Shown piece by piece: positions 8,472 to 17,634 of a DNA stretch of 64,000 bases (positions are counted from its first letter, which is position 1; each line of letters begins with the position of its first letter). Under the pieces are notes generated by a model. It did no database searches and was not told the DNA's origin. It was given only the letters and a program-made list of their open reading frames with translations. The stretch spans positions 1-64,000 of the forward strand of contig NZ_CACXNW010000004.1 of NCBI RefSeq assembly GCF_902769175.1, given 5' to 3'. Position numbers and translations under genes: made by a program. The DNA comes from an uncultured Methanobrevibacter sp. (lineage in GTDB: Archaea > Methanobacteriota > Methanobacteria > Methanobacteriales > Methanobacteriaceae).

Positions 8472-9305
8472 TTATGTCAAGTTTAACTTCATCGGTTTCA
8501 CATAGAATGTAATGTCTTTTGATGGATTGCTGTATTTGCTTCCTCCATCATATCTGATGGTTCCTTCATATGTTCCTGCACTTAAGTCTGGAATTTCTAT
8601 TGTTGCAATTCCATTTGTGACATTGGCTATGTATTTTTTTCCGTTTATTTCTATTGAAATATTACCTGTATTGAGGGTTTTTCCATCATTGCAGTTTACT
8701 TTGACTTTTATTTTGGAAGTGTCTGGATAATCGGCATCTCCCCACTCTATAATTTCAAGGTCTATAATGCCTGTTACTTTGAATGCAACATCTATGCTTG
8801 AGTTGTGATATATGTTTCCTTCAGTATAGATTATGGTTTCTTCATAAAGTCCAACGTCCAATTCTGGGATCTGTATAATTCCTATTCCATCTTGCACCGC
8901 TCCAGTACTGGTTCTATTTTCTCTTCTTATGATGATTATACCATTATTCACTGGCTTTCCGTTGGAAGTGACTGCGACAGTTATATTGATATCTTCAGGA
9001 TATGTGGCATTAGTCACTTCTATTATCTGAATGTCTGTAAGGCCCATTACCTTGAATTTGACATCTATGCTTGGGCTGTCATATCCTTTTCCTCCTTCAT
9101 AGGTGACTGTTCCTTCATATATTCCAGGATCTAGGTCTGGGATTTCTATTGTTGCAATTCCACCAGAGACATTTGCAGTGTAAGGGGTGTCATTGAGTGT
9201 GATTGAAACGGTTCCATGGTTTATTGGACTGTCCATTCCAGTTAAGCTCAGTTTGATTTTCATGGTATCTGGGCATGTTATGTTGTTTATTTCCAGTAAT
9301 TCCAT
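8472..9305 (-). CDS. ALP-B fragment (three Ig-like repeats)
   Basis: 277 residues made of three repeats of about 92 residues, each with an ITCPDTMKIK-like start and a GTYEGTIRYDGG-like end. The same frame continues upstream through TAG 9357-9359, so the ATG at 9305 is internal. Confidence 0.6.
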   Translation of the reverse strand: MELLEINNITCPDTMKIKLSLTGMDSPINHGTVSITLNDTPYTANVSGGIATIEIPDLDPGIYEGTVTYEGGKGYDSPSIDVKFKVMGLTDIQIIEVTNATYPEDINITVAVTSNGKPVNNGIIIIRRENRTSTGAVQDGIGIIQIPELDVGLYEETIIYTEGNIYHNSSIDVAFKVTGIIDLEIIEWGDADYPDTSKIKVKVNCNDGKTLNTGNISIEINGKKYIANVTNGIATIEIPDLSAGTYEGTIRYDGGSKYSNPSKDITFYVKPMKLNLT

Positions 9306-9356
9306 GGTAATCGGAAGTTCATATACTGTGAATGTAACGTTTTGTGAGATTCTGCC

Positions 9357-9563
9357 CTACATCATTCCTCCATCATAGGTCACTCTTCCTTTATAGGTTC
9401 CCATATTCAAATCTGGTATTGTAATTGTGGCTTTTCCATTTGTTACGTTTTCGCTGTATAGTTTTCCATTTATATAAATGGAGACGTTTCCTTCATTTAT
9501 TGGGGCACGCTCATTAATGGTTATGTTGATTTTAACAGGTTCATCTTTGTAAATGTTTTCCAC
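9357..9563 (-). CDS. ALP-B short fragment (part of one Ig-like repeat)
   Basis: 68 residues between the direct-repeat lesion and the TAG at 9357-9359. It is part of the first Ig-like domain (GTYKGRVTYDGG) and not an independent gene. Confidence 0.4.
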   Translation of the reverse strand: MENIYKDEPVKINITINERAPINEGNVSIYINGKLYSENVTNGKATITIPDLNMGTYKGRVTYDGGMM

Positions 9564-9602
9564 TTCAACGTTTAATGTTGCTTTTTTGAATGGGCCAAGG
9601 TT

Positions 9603-9695
9603 CTCTGGATAAACATTGTCTAGTATGATGCTATGAAATTCCTGTTTATATTGCTTTATTTCTCGATCTCTGGATAAACATTGTCTAGTATGATG
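9603..9695. repeat. 28-bp direct repeat bracketing 37 bp in ALP-B
   Basis: The copies at 9603-9630 and 9668-9695 are identical. The 37 bp between them are not part of the gene pattern. The 65-bp offset breaks the frame. Confidence 0.85.
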
Positions 9696-10765
9696 ATTTC
9701 GGAATCTTCAAGCATTGCGATGTTGTTTAATCCTTCAGTTTCCCTATTGTTGTAAAAGTTTGAGTTGCTGATGTTTAGGATTCCGTTATTTCCGATTACA
9801 CCTCCATTTCTGGTTGCTGAGTTCATACTAAAATCTGTCTTGTTGATGGTTAATTTTTCATCAGTGTAGATTGCTCCAGACCTTTCAGCATGGTTTTTAA
9901 AGAAATAACTTCCGATTATTTTTCCTTCGCCTCCTTCATATTTGATTGATCCACCTTCTACTGATGCGTAGTTTTCGGTGAATGTGGAGTTTATTACTGT
10001 ACCTCCATATTGGAAGTATATTGCTCCACCTTCTACTGATGCGTAGTTTTCGGTGAATGTGGAGTTTATTACTGTACCTCCATTTTGGAAGTATATTGCT
10101 CCGCCCATATCATATGACCCATTTTTAATGTTTAAGTTCTTTATTGTTACATTGTCAAATGCTTCAAATATTCTTGCTTTGCCTGAACCGTCGATTGTAT
10201 GTCCATTTCCATCAATTTCAATATAGAGCAATCGTATTCCTTGGTTATATTGTTGGAAAAGTGGGATTACTTCGTCAAATTTTGGGTTGAATGCATAATC
10301 TTTTTCCAATTTGAATGTGCTGTTGGCACCAATTTCATTTGCCAATCTGGTAAATGAATTCATATATTCATTCATAACATCTTCAAAAGTTATTTTGGAA
10401 TTATTTGAAGTCATGTATGTATTGTAAATGTTTTTGCATTCCTCAAATGTCAGTGGTGTTGATTCCATATATGTTTCAATATCTGGGCAGACACTTTTCA
10501 AATTATTTATGTTCAAATCATCAATTATATCCTCAAGTGTATATTTTGAATTATATCTCATATTGCTGTCAGTATATTTGCAGTAATCAGAAATGTAAAG
10601 ATTTGAACAATATATGTCATTAGCATTTCTAGTGGCAGAATTTCCATTAAAATCACAATAATGGGCTACCACATTTCCTTTAGCATATATTGCACCTCCA
10701 TCACCTCCCCAATTCAGGTCCCAACAAGTTACGGAATTATTGTTGAAAAAAGTTTTATAACTCAA
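9656..10765 (-). CDS. ALP-B fragment (beta-helix)
   Basis: 369 residues of beta-helix rungs (GGAIYAKGNV, GGAIYFQNGG and others), including two nearly identical rungs encoded at about 9952-10085. The frame is open upstream to the A7 run at 10950-10956. It ends in the direct-repeat lesion near 9668. Confidence 0.6.
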   Translation of the reverse strand: MSYKTFFNNNSVTCWDLNWGGDGGAIYAKGNVVAHYCDFNGNSATRNANDIYCSNLYISDYCKYTDSNMRYNSKYTLEDIIDDLNINNLKSVCPDIETYMESTPLTFEECKNIYNTYMTSNNSKITFEDVMNEYMNSFTRLANEIGANSTFKLEKDYAFNPKFDEVIPLFQQYNQGIRLLYIEIDGNGHTIDGSGKARIFEAFDNVTIKNLNIKNGSYDMGGAIYFQNGGTVINSTFTENYASVEGGAIYFQYGGTVINSTFTENYASVEGGSIKYEGGEGKIIGSYFFKNHAERSGAIYTDEKLTINKTDFSMNSATRNGGVIGNNGILNISNSNFYNNRETEGLNNIAMLEDSEIIILDNVYPEIEK

Positions 10766-10937
10766 TAAGGTATTTGCTTCACGTGTGTTTATATAAACAT
10801 TGCTATTACAATATATTGCTCCACCAAGTTGGCTTGCGGTATTATTTTCAAAAGTACAATTGTCAATGTATACATCGCCATTAGAGAAAACTGTACCTCT
10901 ACCATCTATAGAAGTTTCTGCATGATTGTAGTTATTT

Positions 10938-11989
10938 TTAAATATTGACTTTTTTTATTTCAATTGAACCAAATTCAACATATATTGCTCCACCATCGGA
11001 GTTTGATAACTTTTGTCCATCAAAAATACAATCGGATATTTTTGTGTCTCCCTTTACATATATTGCTCCACCATAACTGGCTGCTTTATTATTGGTAAAG
11101 ACAGTTTTATAAGCTTGTCCATTTTCTGATTGGGGGACATTTATATAAAGGCTCTTCTCACAGTATATTGCACCAGCAGATTTGTCAGCATGGTTTTCCT
11201 CAAAAGTGGAATTAAATACGTATACATTGTCGGCGGAATAAATGGCACCACCTATTCTATTCAAATTAGAGCTAGATACTTTATTGAGGCTGAATATTGT
11301 GTTATTGACTTTCACTGATTTTGGACTGCATATTGCTCCACCTCTTATGCAGGCATGATTGCCTATAAAAGTAGCTCCTTGAACATCTATGTCTCCTACA
11401 CTGTAGATTGCTCCACCGTTATGGTCATCAGCTTTGTTGTTTGTGAAGATGGAAGGGCCATATCTATTTGTAATGTAAACATTGCTGTTGGCGTATATTG
11501 CTCCTCCCCAGTCATCTGCATAATTGTTTTCAAAGTCGGTGTTGTCAATGTATAAATAGTTGTTGCAGTATATTGCTCCTCCGTTGTAATCAGGAATGTC
11601 TGATGATCCATCTACCCTATTGTTTTTAAATATGCTGTTTGTGACGTTCAGTGTTCCTGTTGTGTATACTGCTCCACCTTTTCCACAGGCGAGATTGTCA
11701 CTAAATTCAGCATTATTGATTACTGCATCTTTTTCACAGTAGATTGCTCCACCGTCATGGTCATTCGCTTCATTGTTAATGAAATATGAAACATCATAGC
11801 TTGATGGGCTGTTGGTGTTGATGTAAAGATTGCCTCTTGTGTATATTGCTCCTCCCCAATCATCTGCATAATTGTTTTCAAAGGTAGATTTTTCAATGTA
11901 TAAGTCTTCATTTGAGTATATTGCACCTCCTTCATAATCTGTTGAAGATGCGCTTCCATCAACTATATTGTTTTTAAATGTACAATTTA
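10938..11989 (-). CDS. ALP-B fragment (beta-helix rungs, internal)
   Basis: Between the lesions near 11990 and at 10950 one minus-strand frame is open and encodes a run of rungs with GGAIY/GGAIC at regular spacing. The first methionine codon in it is at 11315. Other open frames in the same stretch lack the rung pattern. Confidence 0.5.
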
Positions 11990-12541
11990 CTTATAGAGGG
12001 TGGTTACAGAGTATATTGCTCCTCCAACTGTGGAATATTTCCCATTAATAAAATTAATGTTTTTCAGTGTTATGTTGTTTCCACCGATCTGGAATATTCT
12101 ACCATTGCCTCTTCCGTCAATGGTATAGCCTTGACCATCTATAACAAAATTGTTTTTATTTATGGCAATTCCCTGAGGATTTTCATTGCCGTTTCTTGTA
12201 TAGTTTCTATTAAATATCAATATGTCTGTGGATGTTTCAATATCGTTATACAAGTCTCCAAAGTTTCCATTCTCTGATGTTGCACGTATAGTATTTTCTT
12301 CATCAGCAATTCCATTGCCTAATGCATTTTCCTCATTTTCTACGGATGATGTTTCATCTGAAACATCATTGCTTTCCAACGAATTGCCAATTTCCTCATT
12401 TTCCACGGATAATGTTTCATCTGAAACACTATCGCTTTCCATAGTCACAAAATCTTCCATTTGATTGTCTGCTGCGCTTACATGGGTCAGACTGATTAAA
12501 AAAAGCAAGATTATTGTGATAAAAATAATCTTTGATCTAAT
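11987..12541 (-). CDS. ALP-B N-terminal fragment (signal peptide, acidic repeats)
   Basis: It opens at ATT 12541 (or internal TTG 12508) with a signal peptide ending THVSAA. Two copies of an acidic SDVSDETSSVENEE-like repeat and the first beta-helix rungs (IDGQGYTIDGRG) follow. The GGGGGA site is 5 nt before the ATT. With no ATG available, translation is probably weak or lost. Confidence 0.55.
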   Translation of the reverse strand: MRSKIIFITIILLFLISLTHVSAADNQMEDFVTMESDSVSDETLSVENEEIGNSLESNDVSDETSSVENEENALGNGIADEENTIRATSENGNFGDLYNDIETSTDILIFNRNYTRNGNENPQGIAINKNNFVIDGQGYTIDGRGNGRIFQIGGNNITLKNINFINGKYSTVGGAIYSVTTLYK

Positions 12542-12700
12542 ATGAATCCCCCAAGTAAATATTCAAATGATTATACTTTGTATAATATATTATATATAAT
12601 ATTTTATTTTTTTTTAAAAATTGTTTATTTAGTTAATTATTAATTGAATATAGTGTATTAATAAAAATAGAGTAAAATAATTAAAATTTAGGAAAAATGA

Positions 12701-12808
12701 TTAAAAATTAAGGTGTATATTTAAAAATTATTGAGATATTTAAAAATTAAGGTGTATATTTAAAAATTAAGGTGTATATTTAAAAATTAAGGTGTATATT
12801 TAAAAATT
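12701..12808. repeat. 20-bp tandem repeat upstream of ALP-B
   Basis: Five to six units of the type TTAAAAATTAAGGTGTATAT lie between the ALP-B start and the ATP-grasp gene. The rest of 12542-12872 is AT-rich, with an AT-rich TATA-like stretch near 12580-12600. Confidence 0.8.
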
Positions 12809-12872
12809 TGGAAAAATTAAAATTTATGGGGTTTATGAAATCTCTTTTGTTATAAAGATGTTTTTTAACTAT

Positions 12873-14141
12873 TTAATCAATATTTTCATAAACCTGATTC
12901 TCTGCAATTTTTAAATTTTTCATGGCAGTGTCCAAATTCCTATCTGAACTTATTATGGTAACCAAAGGCTGGTCTTTTTCTATTTTCACTCCTTCATAAG
13001 GAATGTCGTAAACATTTGGAATATTTAAATTGCCAATGTTTAGCTGTTTTCTAGCATAAATGATTTTCTTAATGGAATATTGATTTGCATCGGGAATATC
13101 TATAATTTCCCCTTCACATGCCTTGATATGGGCATCTAACATATTTATTCCACATGCATTTTCCACAAGTTCATAGGTTCCCTGAAGTCTTGGGTTGATT
13201 TCAATTATTTTCAAATCACCATCATTATCTAAAATATAATCAATACCATTTGATCCAAGAAGACCAAATTCCCTTATCAAGTCTTCAGATGTATTTTTCA
13301 TTTCCTTATTTAATTCGTTAATATTAAAATTATTTTTTTCAAAATTAGTTTGATTCCTATTAAACATTTTTATGCTATTTTCATCCAATGGCAAAATGTT
13401 TCCAGAATATTCAAATGAATTTTTCCCTAAGTCATGTTCAGTGATAAGTCTTGTATTGATTAAATTCTTTTGAGTGTCATGACTTGATAAGACTGATGAT
13501 GAAACACTATTTCCTTCAACATATTCCTGAAGTATGTAGTTTTCATATGGAATATTCTGCAAAATTGAATTGGTGTCATTATTGTTGTTACAACTTTCAT
13601 TATTTAGCAAGAAAATTCCTAAACCTCCACTTCCTTGAAGGGGTTTTAAAATAAATTGGTTGTTAGGGTATTGTTGTAAAATTTCATTAAGTTCATGCAT
13701 ATCACTTGGTTGAAATGTAAGTGGAACGTTGAATTTGTTCTTCAGCTTATTGTAAAACTTAAGTTTGTTTTCAACATTCTCAGTGTTCTTATTACCACGA
13801 ACAATTTTTTGATACTTTTTGAATTTTCCACTGAAGTCACTTGCATTCAATCCAGTGGTGAGCACAATCTTATCAATATCCTTTTCATCAGATGAATTTT
13901 CATTTTCACATAATAGTTCATCAAATAGTAAAAAAAGTTTTTCTTGAGAATAGTTTTCTTCAAATCTTCCACAGGATATGACACTTTCCTGATCTAAAAC
14001 ATGTTTCTCTTTGTAAGGTAGTTGAAAATCCACAGTTTTAAAATAGCTAATGGAAAATGTTTTGTAATTTAATTTTAATGCAGAATTGACCATTGGTCTT
14101 GTGTCAATTCCCATAATAAGTAAATTTTCCATAATTTTCAT
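12873..14141 (-). CDS. ATP-grasp superfamily enzyme (COG2232-like)
   Basis: 422 residues. The N-terminal third is Rossmann-like (LLIMGIDTRPMVNSA, residues 7-21). The ATP-grasp core follows, with the glycine-rich loop LKPLQGSGGLGIFLL, the ILQEYVEG strand and the metal-ligand motif IIEINPRLQGTYE near residues 310-325. ATP-grasp enzymes join a carboxylate to an amine or thiol through an acyl-phosphate. The substrate here is unknown. The cofactor and tetrahydromethanopterin pathways of methanogens contain ligases of this type (e.g. MfnD), but I cannot place this one. It starts at ATG 14141, or at Met4, four nt after a short purine stretch. It lies 93 bp downstream of xerA on the same strand. Confidence 0.8.
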   Translation of the reverse strand: MKIMENLLIMGIDTRPMVNSALKLNYKTFSISYFKTVDFQLPYKEKHVLDQESVISCGRFEENYSQEKLFLLFDELLCENENSSDEKDIDKIVLTTGLNASDFSGKFKKYQKIVRGNKNTENVENKLKFYNKLKNKFNVPLTFQPSDMHELNEILQQYPNNQFILKPLQGSGGLGIFLLNNESCNNNNDTNSILQNIPYENYILQEYVEGNSVSSSVLSSHDTQKNLINTRLITEHDLGKNSFEYSGNILPLDENSIKMFNRNQTNFEKNNFNINELNKEMKNTSEDLIREFGLLGSNGIDYILDNDGDLKIIEINPRLQGTYELVENACGINMLDAHIKACEGEIIDIPDANQYSIKKIIYARKQLNIGNLNIPNVYDIPYEGVKIEKDQPLVTIISSDRNLDTAMKNLKIAENQVYENID

Positions 14142-14234
14142 TCCTTATTCTTTCCTTAATCATTATACTTAATCCTTAATATTTAATATTTAATATTTAA
14201 TCCTTCATAGTTGATTTGTATAATGTATTAAGTT

Positions 14235-15245
14235 TTATTTTGAAGTGTCTAGTGAGTTTTCCTGTTCTCTTGCTTGGTCGTAAACTGTTTTGATTGTATC
14301 CATATCTACACTTGTATAGATTTGAGTTGTGGAAAGGCTTGAATGTCCTAAGAGCTGTTGAATCACTCTAATGTCTACACCATTCTTTAATAAGTGGGTT
14401 GCAAAAGAGTGTCTTAAAACGTGTGGAGTCACTTTCTTCTTGATTCCCGCAGCTTTTGCATATTTCTTTATCATCATTTGGACATATCTTGGAGTCAAAT
14501 TCTTTCCGTTTTTATTGATGAAAAGATATTCGCTCTCATGATCGTTGTATTCAAGATAATCCAGCAAAAGCTCTTTGGTATGCTCATCAAAAAGAACAAT
14601 CCTATCCTTATCCCCTTTTCCTCTGACTCTTATGGTTCTTTCATCAAAATCGATATCCTTTTTCAATAGTTTTACAAGCTCTGAAATACGAAGCCCAGTA
14701 GAATAGAGAAGTGTCAATATGACTTTGTCCCTTCTTTTTGATTTTTGCTTGAAAGGAGTGTCTGTTATATTGACTGTAACTGCTTCCAGCAGGTCATGGA
14801 CTTCCTTTTCATTTAATGATTTAGGCAATGATTTTGTTCGCTTAGGATTTTGGATGTCTTCTAAAAAATGTATGTCGTTGAATTCAAGAAATTTCTTAGA
14901 AACAACAGTTGTAAGGTAAATGTAATTTTGAGTAACGTCCTTATCTCTTTTTAAATCACGAATATACTTTCTAAAACTAGCTAAAAATCTTCTTCCATCA
15001 TATAGGTTTTCCTCGTTTTTCATATATTCTATCAGATTGCGGATAATGGAACTGTATGTTTTTATTGTGTTTTCTGAATAGTTTCTAATTTCAAGTTCGA
15101 TCATATATTCTTCGAGCATGTTTTCAAAATCAAAAACTTCAGTCAAATGCTTTTTTTCTCCATTTTCATCGTAGACTGGCAACTTTATTGGAGCTAATGG
15201 AACCGGTTCATTTGATAATGTCAATTGCTCTGTAAAAAGATTCAT
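14235..15245 (-). CDS. xerA: XerA-type tyrosine recombinase
   Basis: 336 residues. The N-terminal SAM-like (core-binding) domain covers about residues 28-130 and the catalytic domain follows. Catalytic residues R186 (TGLRISEL), K210 (GKGDKDR), H275 and R278 (HVLRH), H301 (LGHSS) and nucleophile Y310 (TQIYTS) are all visible. Methanogens have one such Xer protein that resolves chromosome dimers at dif. An integrase role is possible, but no attachment site or mobile-element genes are next to it. The N-terminal 30 residues are an extension rich in Pro/Glu. ATG 15245 follows an AGAAGGAAT site. Confidence 0.93.
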   Translation of the reverse strand: MNLFTEQLTLSNEPVPLAPIKLPVYDENGEKKHLTEVFDFENMLEEYMIELEIRNYSENTIKTYSSIIRNLIEYMKNEENLYDGRRFLASFRKYIRDLKRDKDVTQNYIYLTTVVSKKFLEFNDIHFLEDIQNPKRTKSLPKSLNEKEVHDLLEAVTVNITDTPFKQKSKRRDKVILTLLYSTGLRISELVKLLKKDIDFDERTIRVRGKGDKDRIVLFDEHTKELLLDYLEYNDHESEYLFINKNGKNLTPRYVQMMIKKYAKAAGIKKKVTPHVLRHSFATHLLKNGVDIRVIQQLLGHSSLSTTQIYTSVDMDTIKTVYDQAREQENSLDTSK

Positions 15246-15496
15246 ATAAATTCCTTCTAGATTTTCCCAAACCCATTTAATCTATTTGAGGATAGTTTTT
15301 CAAGTTTAATAATTTCTCATAATGTCTAAAATTTAAAATAATTAATTATAATTCCTAATAATGATTGATTTAATCTAAATAAAAATACAGAATTATATTT
15401 GATAATAATAAACTTCGTTATACCTAATATATATTTTTAGTTTTATATAAAGATTATTAAATTATTATAAAAAAATAATAAAATATTCGAATTTTC

Positions 15497-15595
15497 GAGT
15501 TTGTAAAAAAGTTTAGGCTTTAAATCATAATATTGATTTTTACTTATAAATAAATCTAATAAAATTAAATTAAGCCTATAAAATTTTACAGTCTC
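15497..15595 (-). repeat. ~100-bp dispersed element, copy 1
   Basis: On the minus strand it starts GAGACTGTAAAATTTTAT and runs to an AACTC end. It contains inverted ends TAGGCTTAA and TTTAAAGCCTA that can form a large hairpin followed by T5-6. It matches 61606-61706 on the plus strand closely. It lies about 135 bp past the ALP-C stop in the sense direction. It could be a miniature mobile element or a mobile terminator. Confidence 0.7.
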
Positions 15596-15616
15596 TTATT
15601 TTTTAAAAATAGGGTT

Positions 15617-15695
<79 letters not shown>

Positions 15696-15729
15696 GATTT
15701 TGTTTTAATATGTTTTTCTCTTAGATTTT

Positions 15730-16186
15730 TTAGCATCCTGCAAGAATTACTGCTCTGAATGTTTGTGTTTCGTTGGTTTCAAGGTTTTTCACAATTATTT
15801 TGTGTTCTCCACGGCTTAATGATGTGAATTCTATATTTGCATGACCGTTATCGTCATCAATGTATGATTCATATATGTTGTTGCCGTCTATTGTGAATTG
15901 AACTTTGGTTCCGTTTTTCAGGTAGTTTCCGTCTTTGTCAGTGAATTGTGCATCGAATTTTACAAGGTCTCCACGTACTTGAACTACATCTTTAGAACTG
16001 ATACTGTTTTTAATGTTCATTGCAGTTTGGGCATTGCATCCTATTGCAGAAATGTCGATTGTGTATTTTCCAGCGCCAAGGTTCTCTTGGTTTAGGATTA
16101 TTGATGCATCTCCGTTTGCATCGGTGGTTACATAGTAATCCTTGAAGAATGATACCTTTACCTTTTGGTTTGCTGTGTATTTTTGT
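15730..16186 (-). CDS. ALP-C C-terminal fragment (Ig-like)
   Basis: The open frame after the A5-run shift encodes about 150 residues of two Ig-like domains (TDANGDASI, IDDDNGHANIEF) and ends FRAVILAGC. The first ATG in it is at 16020. No cell-wall anchor is seen. Confidence 0.5.
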
Positions 16187-16260
16187 CTCCTTCAAGATGT
16201 ATTTTTAATGTTTGTGGAACATTTGTGAAACTTGTTATTTCAGGTGCAACAATGCTTATT

Positions 16261-17565
16261 TTAAAAATATTGATTTCCTGTGAAATGGAATATCCACAAA
16301 GGTCTGCAGACACTATCAGTTTTTTTTTCATTTTGTGCACTGAATTCAGAGCAAGCAACATTTGGAACGAAGTAGTTTCTTATTGGATTTACAGCTGTAT
16401 TAAAATTCAATTTAATTAAGTCTAATGCAGGGGTTGGTCCATCATAGATTGCTCCATTTCTTCTGAGGAAAAGCACTAAGGCTGTGATTTTTTCATTTGT
16501 CAGACTGTTGTCATTGCTTACCAGTAGGGTCATTCTTAAAGGATCTTTATCTATTTCATGCCAGTTAGGCACTAATGCAGGCATCCATTCAATCAATTGA
16601 TCATTATCTTTGCTTGGGATGTTTTCTCCCCAGATATTGTTTTTCACTGTGTCGATTACACCACAGGTGTATACAGCTTGTCCTTCATCATCTGCACTGT
16701 TTCCTATGAAGATGTTGTTTAATAAATTTATATGTGATTTTCTATCATTCATATATATTACACCTCCTTCGTCTGTACAGTGGTTGTTTACAAGGATACA
16801 GAATTTGAAGGTGACATTGTTTTTGTTTTTGATATATATTGCTCCTCCGTCATCACTAATGGTTGCTCCATCTCCCGCTCTGTTTCCATTGAAAGTTGCA
16901 TTGTTTACATCAGCATCAAACATGTTTGTGAATATTGCTCCTCCTTTTCCATTGTATGCAGTGTTGGCTTCGAAGATTGTTGGATTGCCTCTTATTGTTA
17001 TTCCTCCAGTTGCGTAAATTGCTCCTCCGTTGTCTGCTGCATAGTTGTTTTTGAAGATACAATGTACTATGGGCAATGCTTTTGTTGTGTGTATTGCTCC
17101 TCCATCACAGTCATTTAATTTGTTTGCTCCATGTCCACGGTTGTTTATGAAGGTTGAGTCACTTATGTAAAGGTTTCCGCCTGTGTTGAAGATTGCTCCT
17201 CCATCTTGATTTGCAAGATTACTATCAAAGGTACAGTTAATGATTGTATATTGGGCATTTTCCAGTATGCGAAGTGCTCCTCCATCATCTGCATTCCTTT
17301 GGTTTCCGTATTTGAAAATTGTATTCATTATTTTTATTGCACCTTCTGTGGATTGGAATATTCCTGATGCCCATTGTGCATGAATTGAATGTCCATGGCC
17401 ATCAATTGTAATGTCCTTATTGATCTTGATGCCTTCTTTATTATTTAATGTATTGTCTCCACGATGATATATGTAATTTCTATTTAAGTGGATTGTGGTT
17501 CCAGGATTTGCTTGATCAATCATTTCTTGCAAGTCTCTGAATGACAAGTCAGTGTTTTCAATCAC
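16261..17565 (-). CDS. ALP-C second beta-helix fragment
   Basis: 434 residues. A second helix domain parallels the first (IDGHGHSIHA, GGAIFNTGGN, GNSADDEGQAVY, NNIWGENIP). The authentic frame leaves it at the A9 run (16320-16328), so the last roughly 20 residues are out of frame. The frame extends upstream to 17637. Confidence 0.65.
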   Translation of the reverse strand: MIENTDLSFRDLQEMIDQANPGTTIHLNRNYIYHRGDNTLNNKEGIKINKDITIDGHGHSIHAQWASGIFQSTEGAIKIMNTIFKYGNQRNADDGGALRILENAQYTIINCTFDSNLANQDGGAIFNTGGNLYISDSTFINNRGHGANKLNDCDGGAIHTTKALPIVHCIFKNNYAADNGGAIYATGGITIRGNPTIFEANTAYNGKGGAIFTNMFDADVNNATFNGNRAGDGATISDDGGAIYIKNKNNVTFKFCILVNNHCTDEGGVIYMNDRKSHINLLNNIFIGNSADDEGQAVYTCGVIDTVKNNIWGENIPSKDNDQLIEWMPALVPNWHEIDKDPLRMTLLVSNDNSLTNEKITALVLFLRRNGAIYDGPTPALDLIKLNFNTAVNPIRNYFVPNVACSEFSAQNEKKTDSVCRPLWIFHFTGNQYF

Positions 17566-17634
17566 TTGAGCGTTATAATCAGGTAATGCTGAACTGACAG
17601 TAATGTATCCGAATAATGCTTTGCTTGCATCATT

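Larger units (their letters stand above)
7042..12541 (-). pseudogene. ALP-B: giant adhesin-like protein, multiply broken
   Basis: About 1,830 codons on the minus strand. Order: signal peptide (SKIIFITIILLFLISLTHVSA), acidic Glu/Ser-rich repeats, a long right-handed beta-helix of GGAIY-type rungs (about 12.1-9.7 kb), four Ig-like domains (9.6-8.5 kb), then the C-terminal HTDAGD cassette also found in ALP-D and ALP-E. Lesions: the start codon behind GGGGGA is ATT (12541); frameshift near 11990; frameshift in an A7 run (10950-10956); a 28-bp direct repeat bracketing an insertion at 9603-9695; in-frame TAG at 9357-9359; one-base loss near 8491. All segments keep the protein pattern across lesions, so it is a decayed single gene rather than several small ones. 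Confidence 0.88.

Noticed and set aside
9357-9359. In-frame TAG considered as a pyrrolysine codon or readthrough
   Set aside because: ALP lesions use TAA, TAG and TGA alike and also frameshifts. Nothing in the window suggests suppression and aRF1 is intact.
11396-11962. Two minus-strand open frames inside ALP-B rich in Thr, Met and Gln
   Set aside because: They are out-of-frame readings of the beta-helix rungs. The neighbouring frame carries the regular GGAIY pattern.
14235-15245. Recombinase considered as a phage or element integrase
   Set aside because: Sequence and length fit the chromosomal XerA. No attachment-site duplication, tRNA target or phage genes lie next to it.
16610-17017. Open plus-strand frame opposite ALP-C
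   Set aside because: It is the antisense of GGAIY-rich sequence, without a ribosome-binding site or domain pattern. The same applies to antisense frames at 7631-8104, 47554-48027 and 51248-51703.
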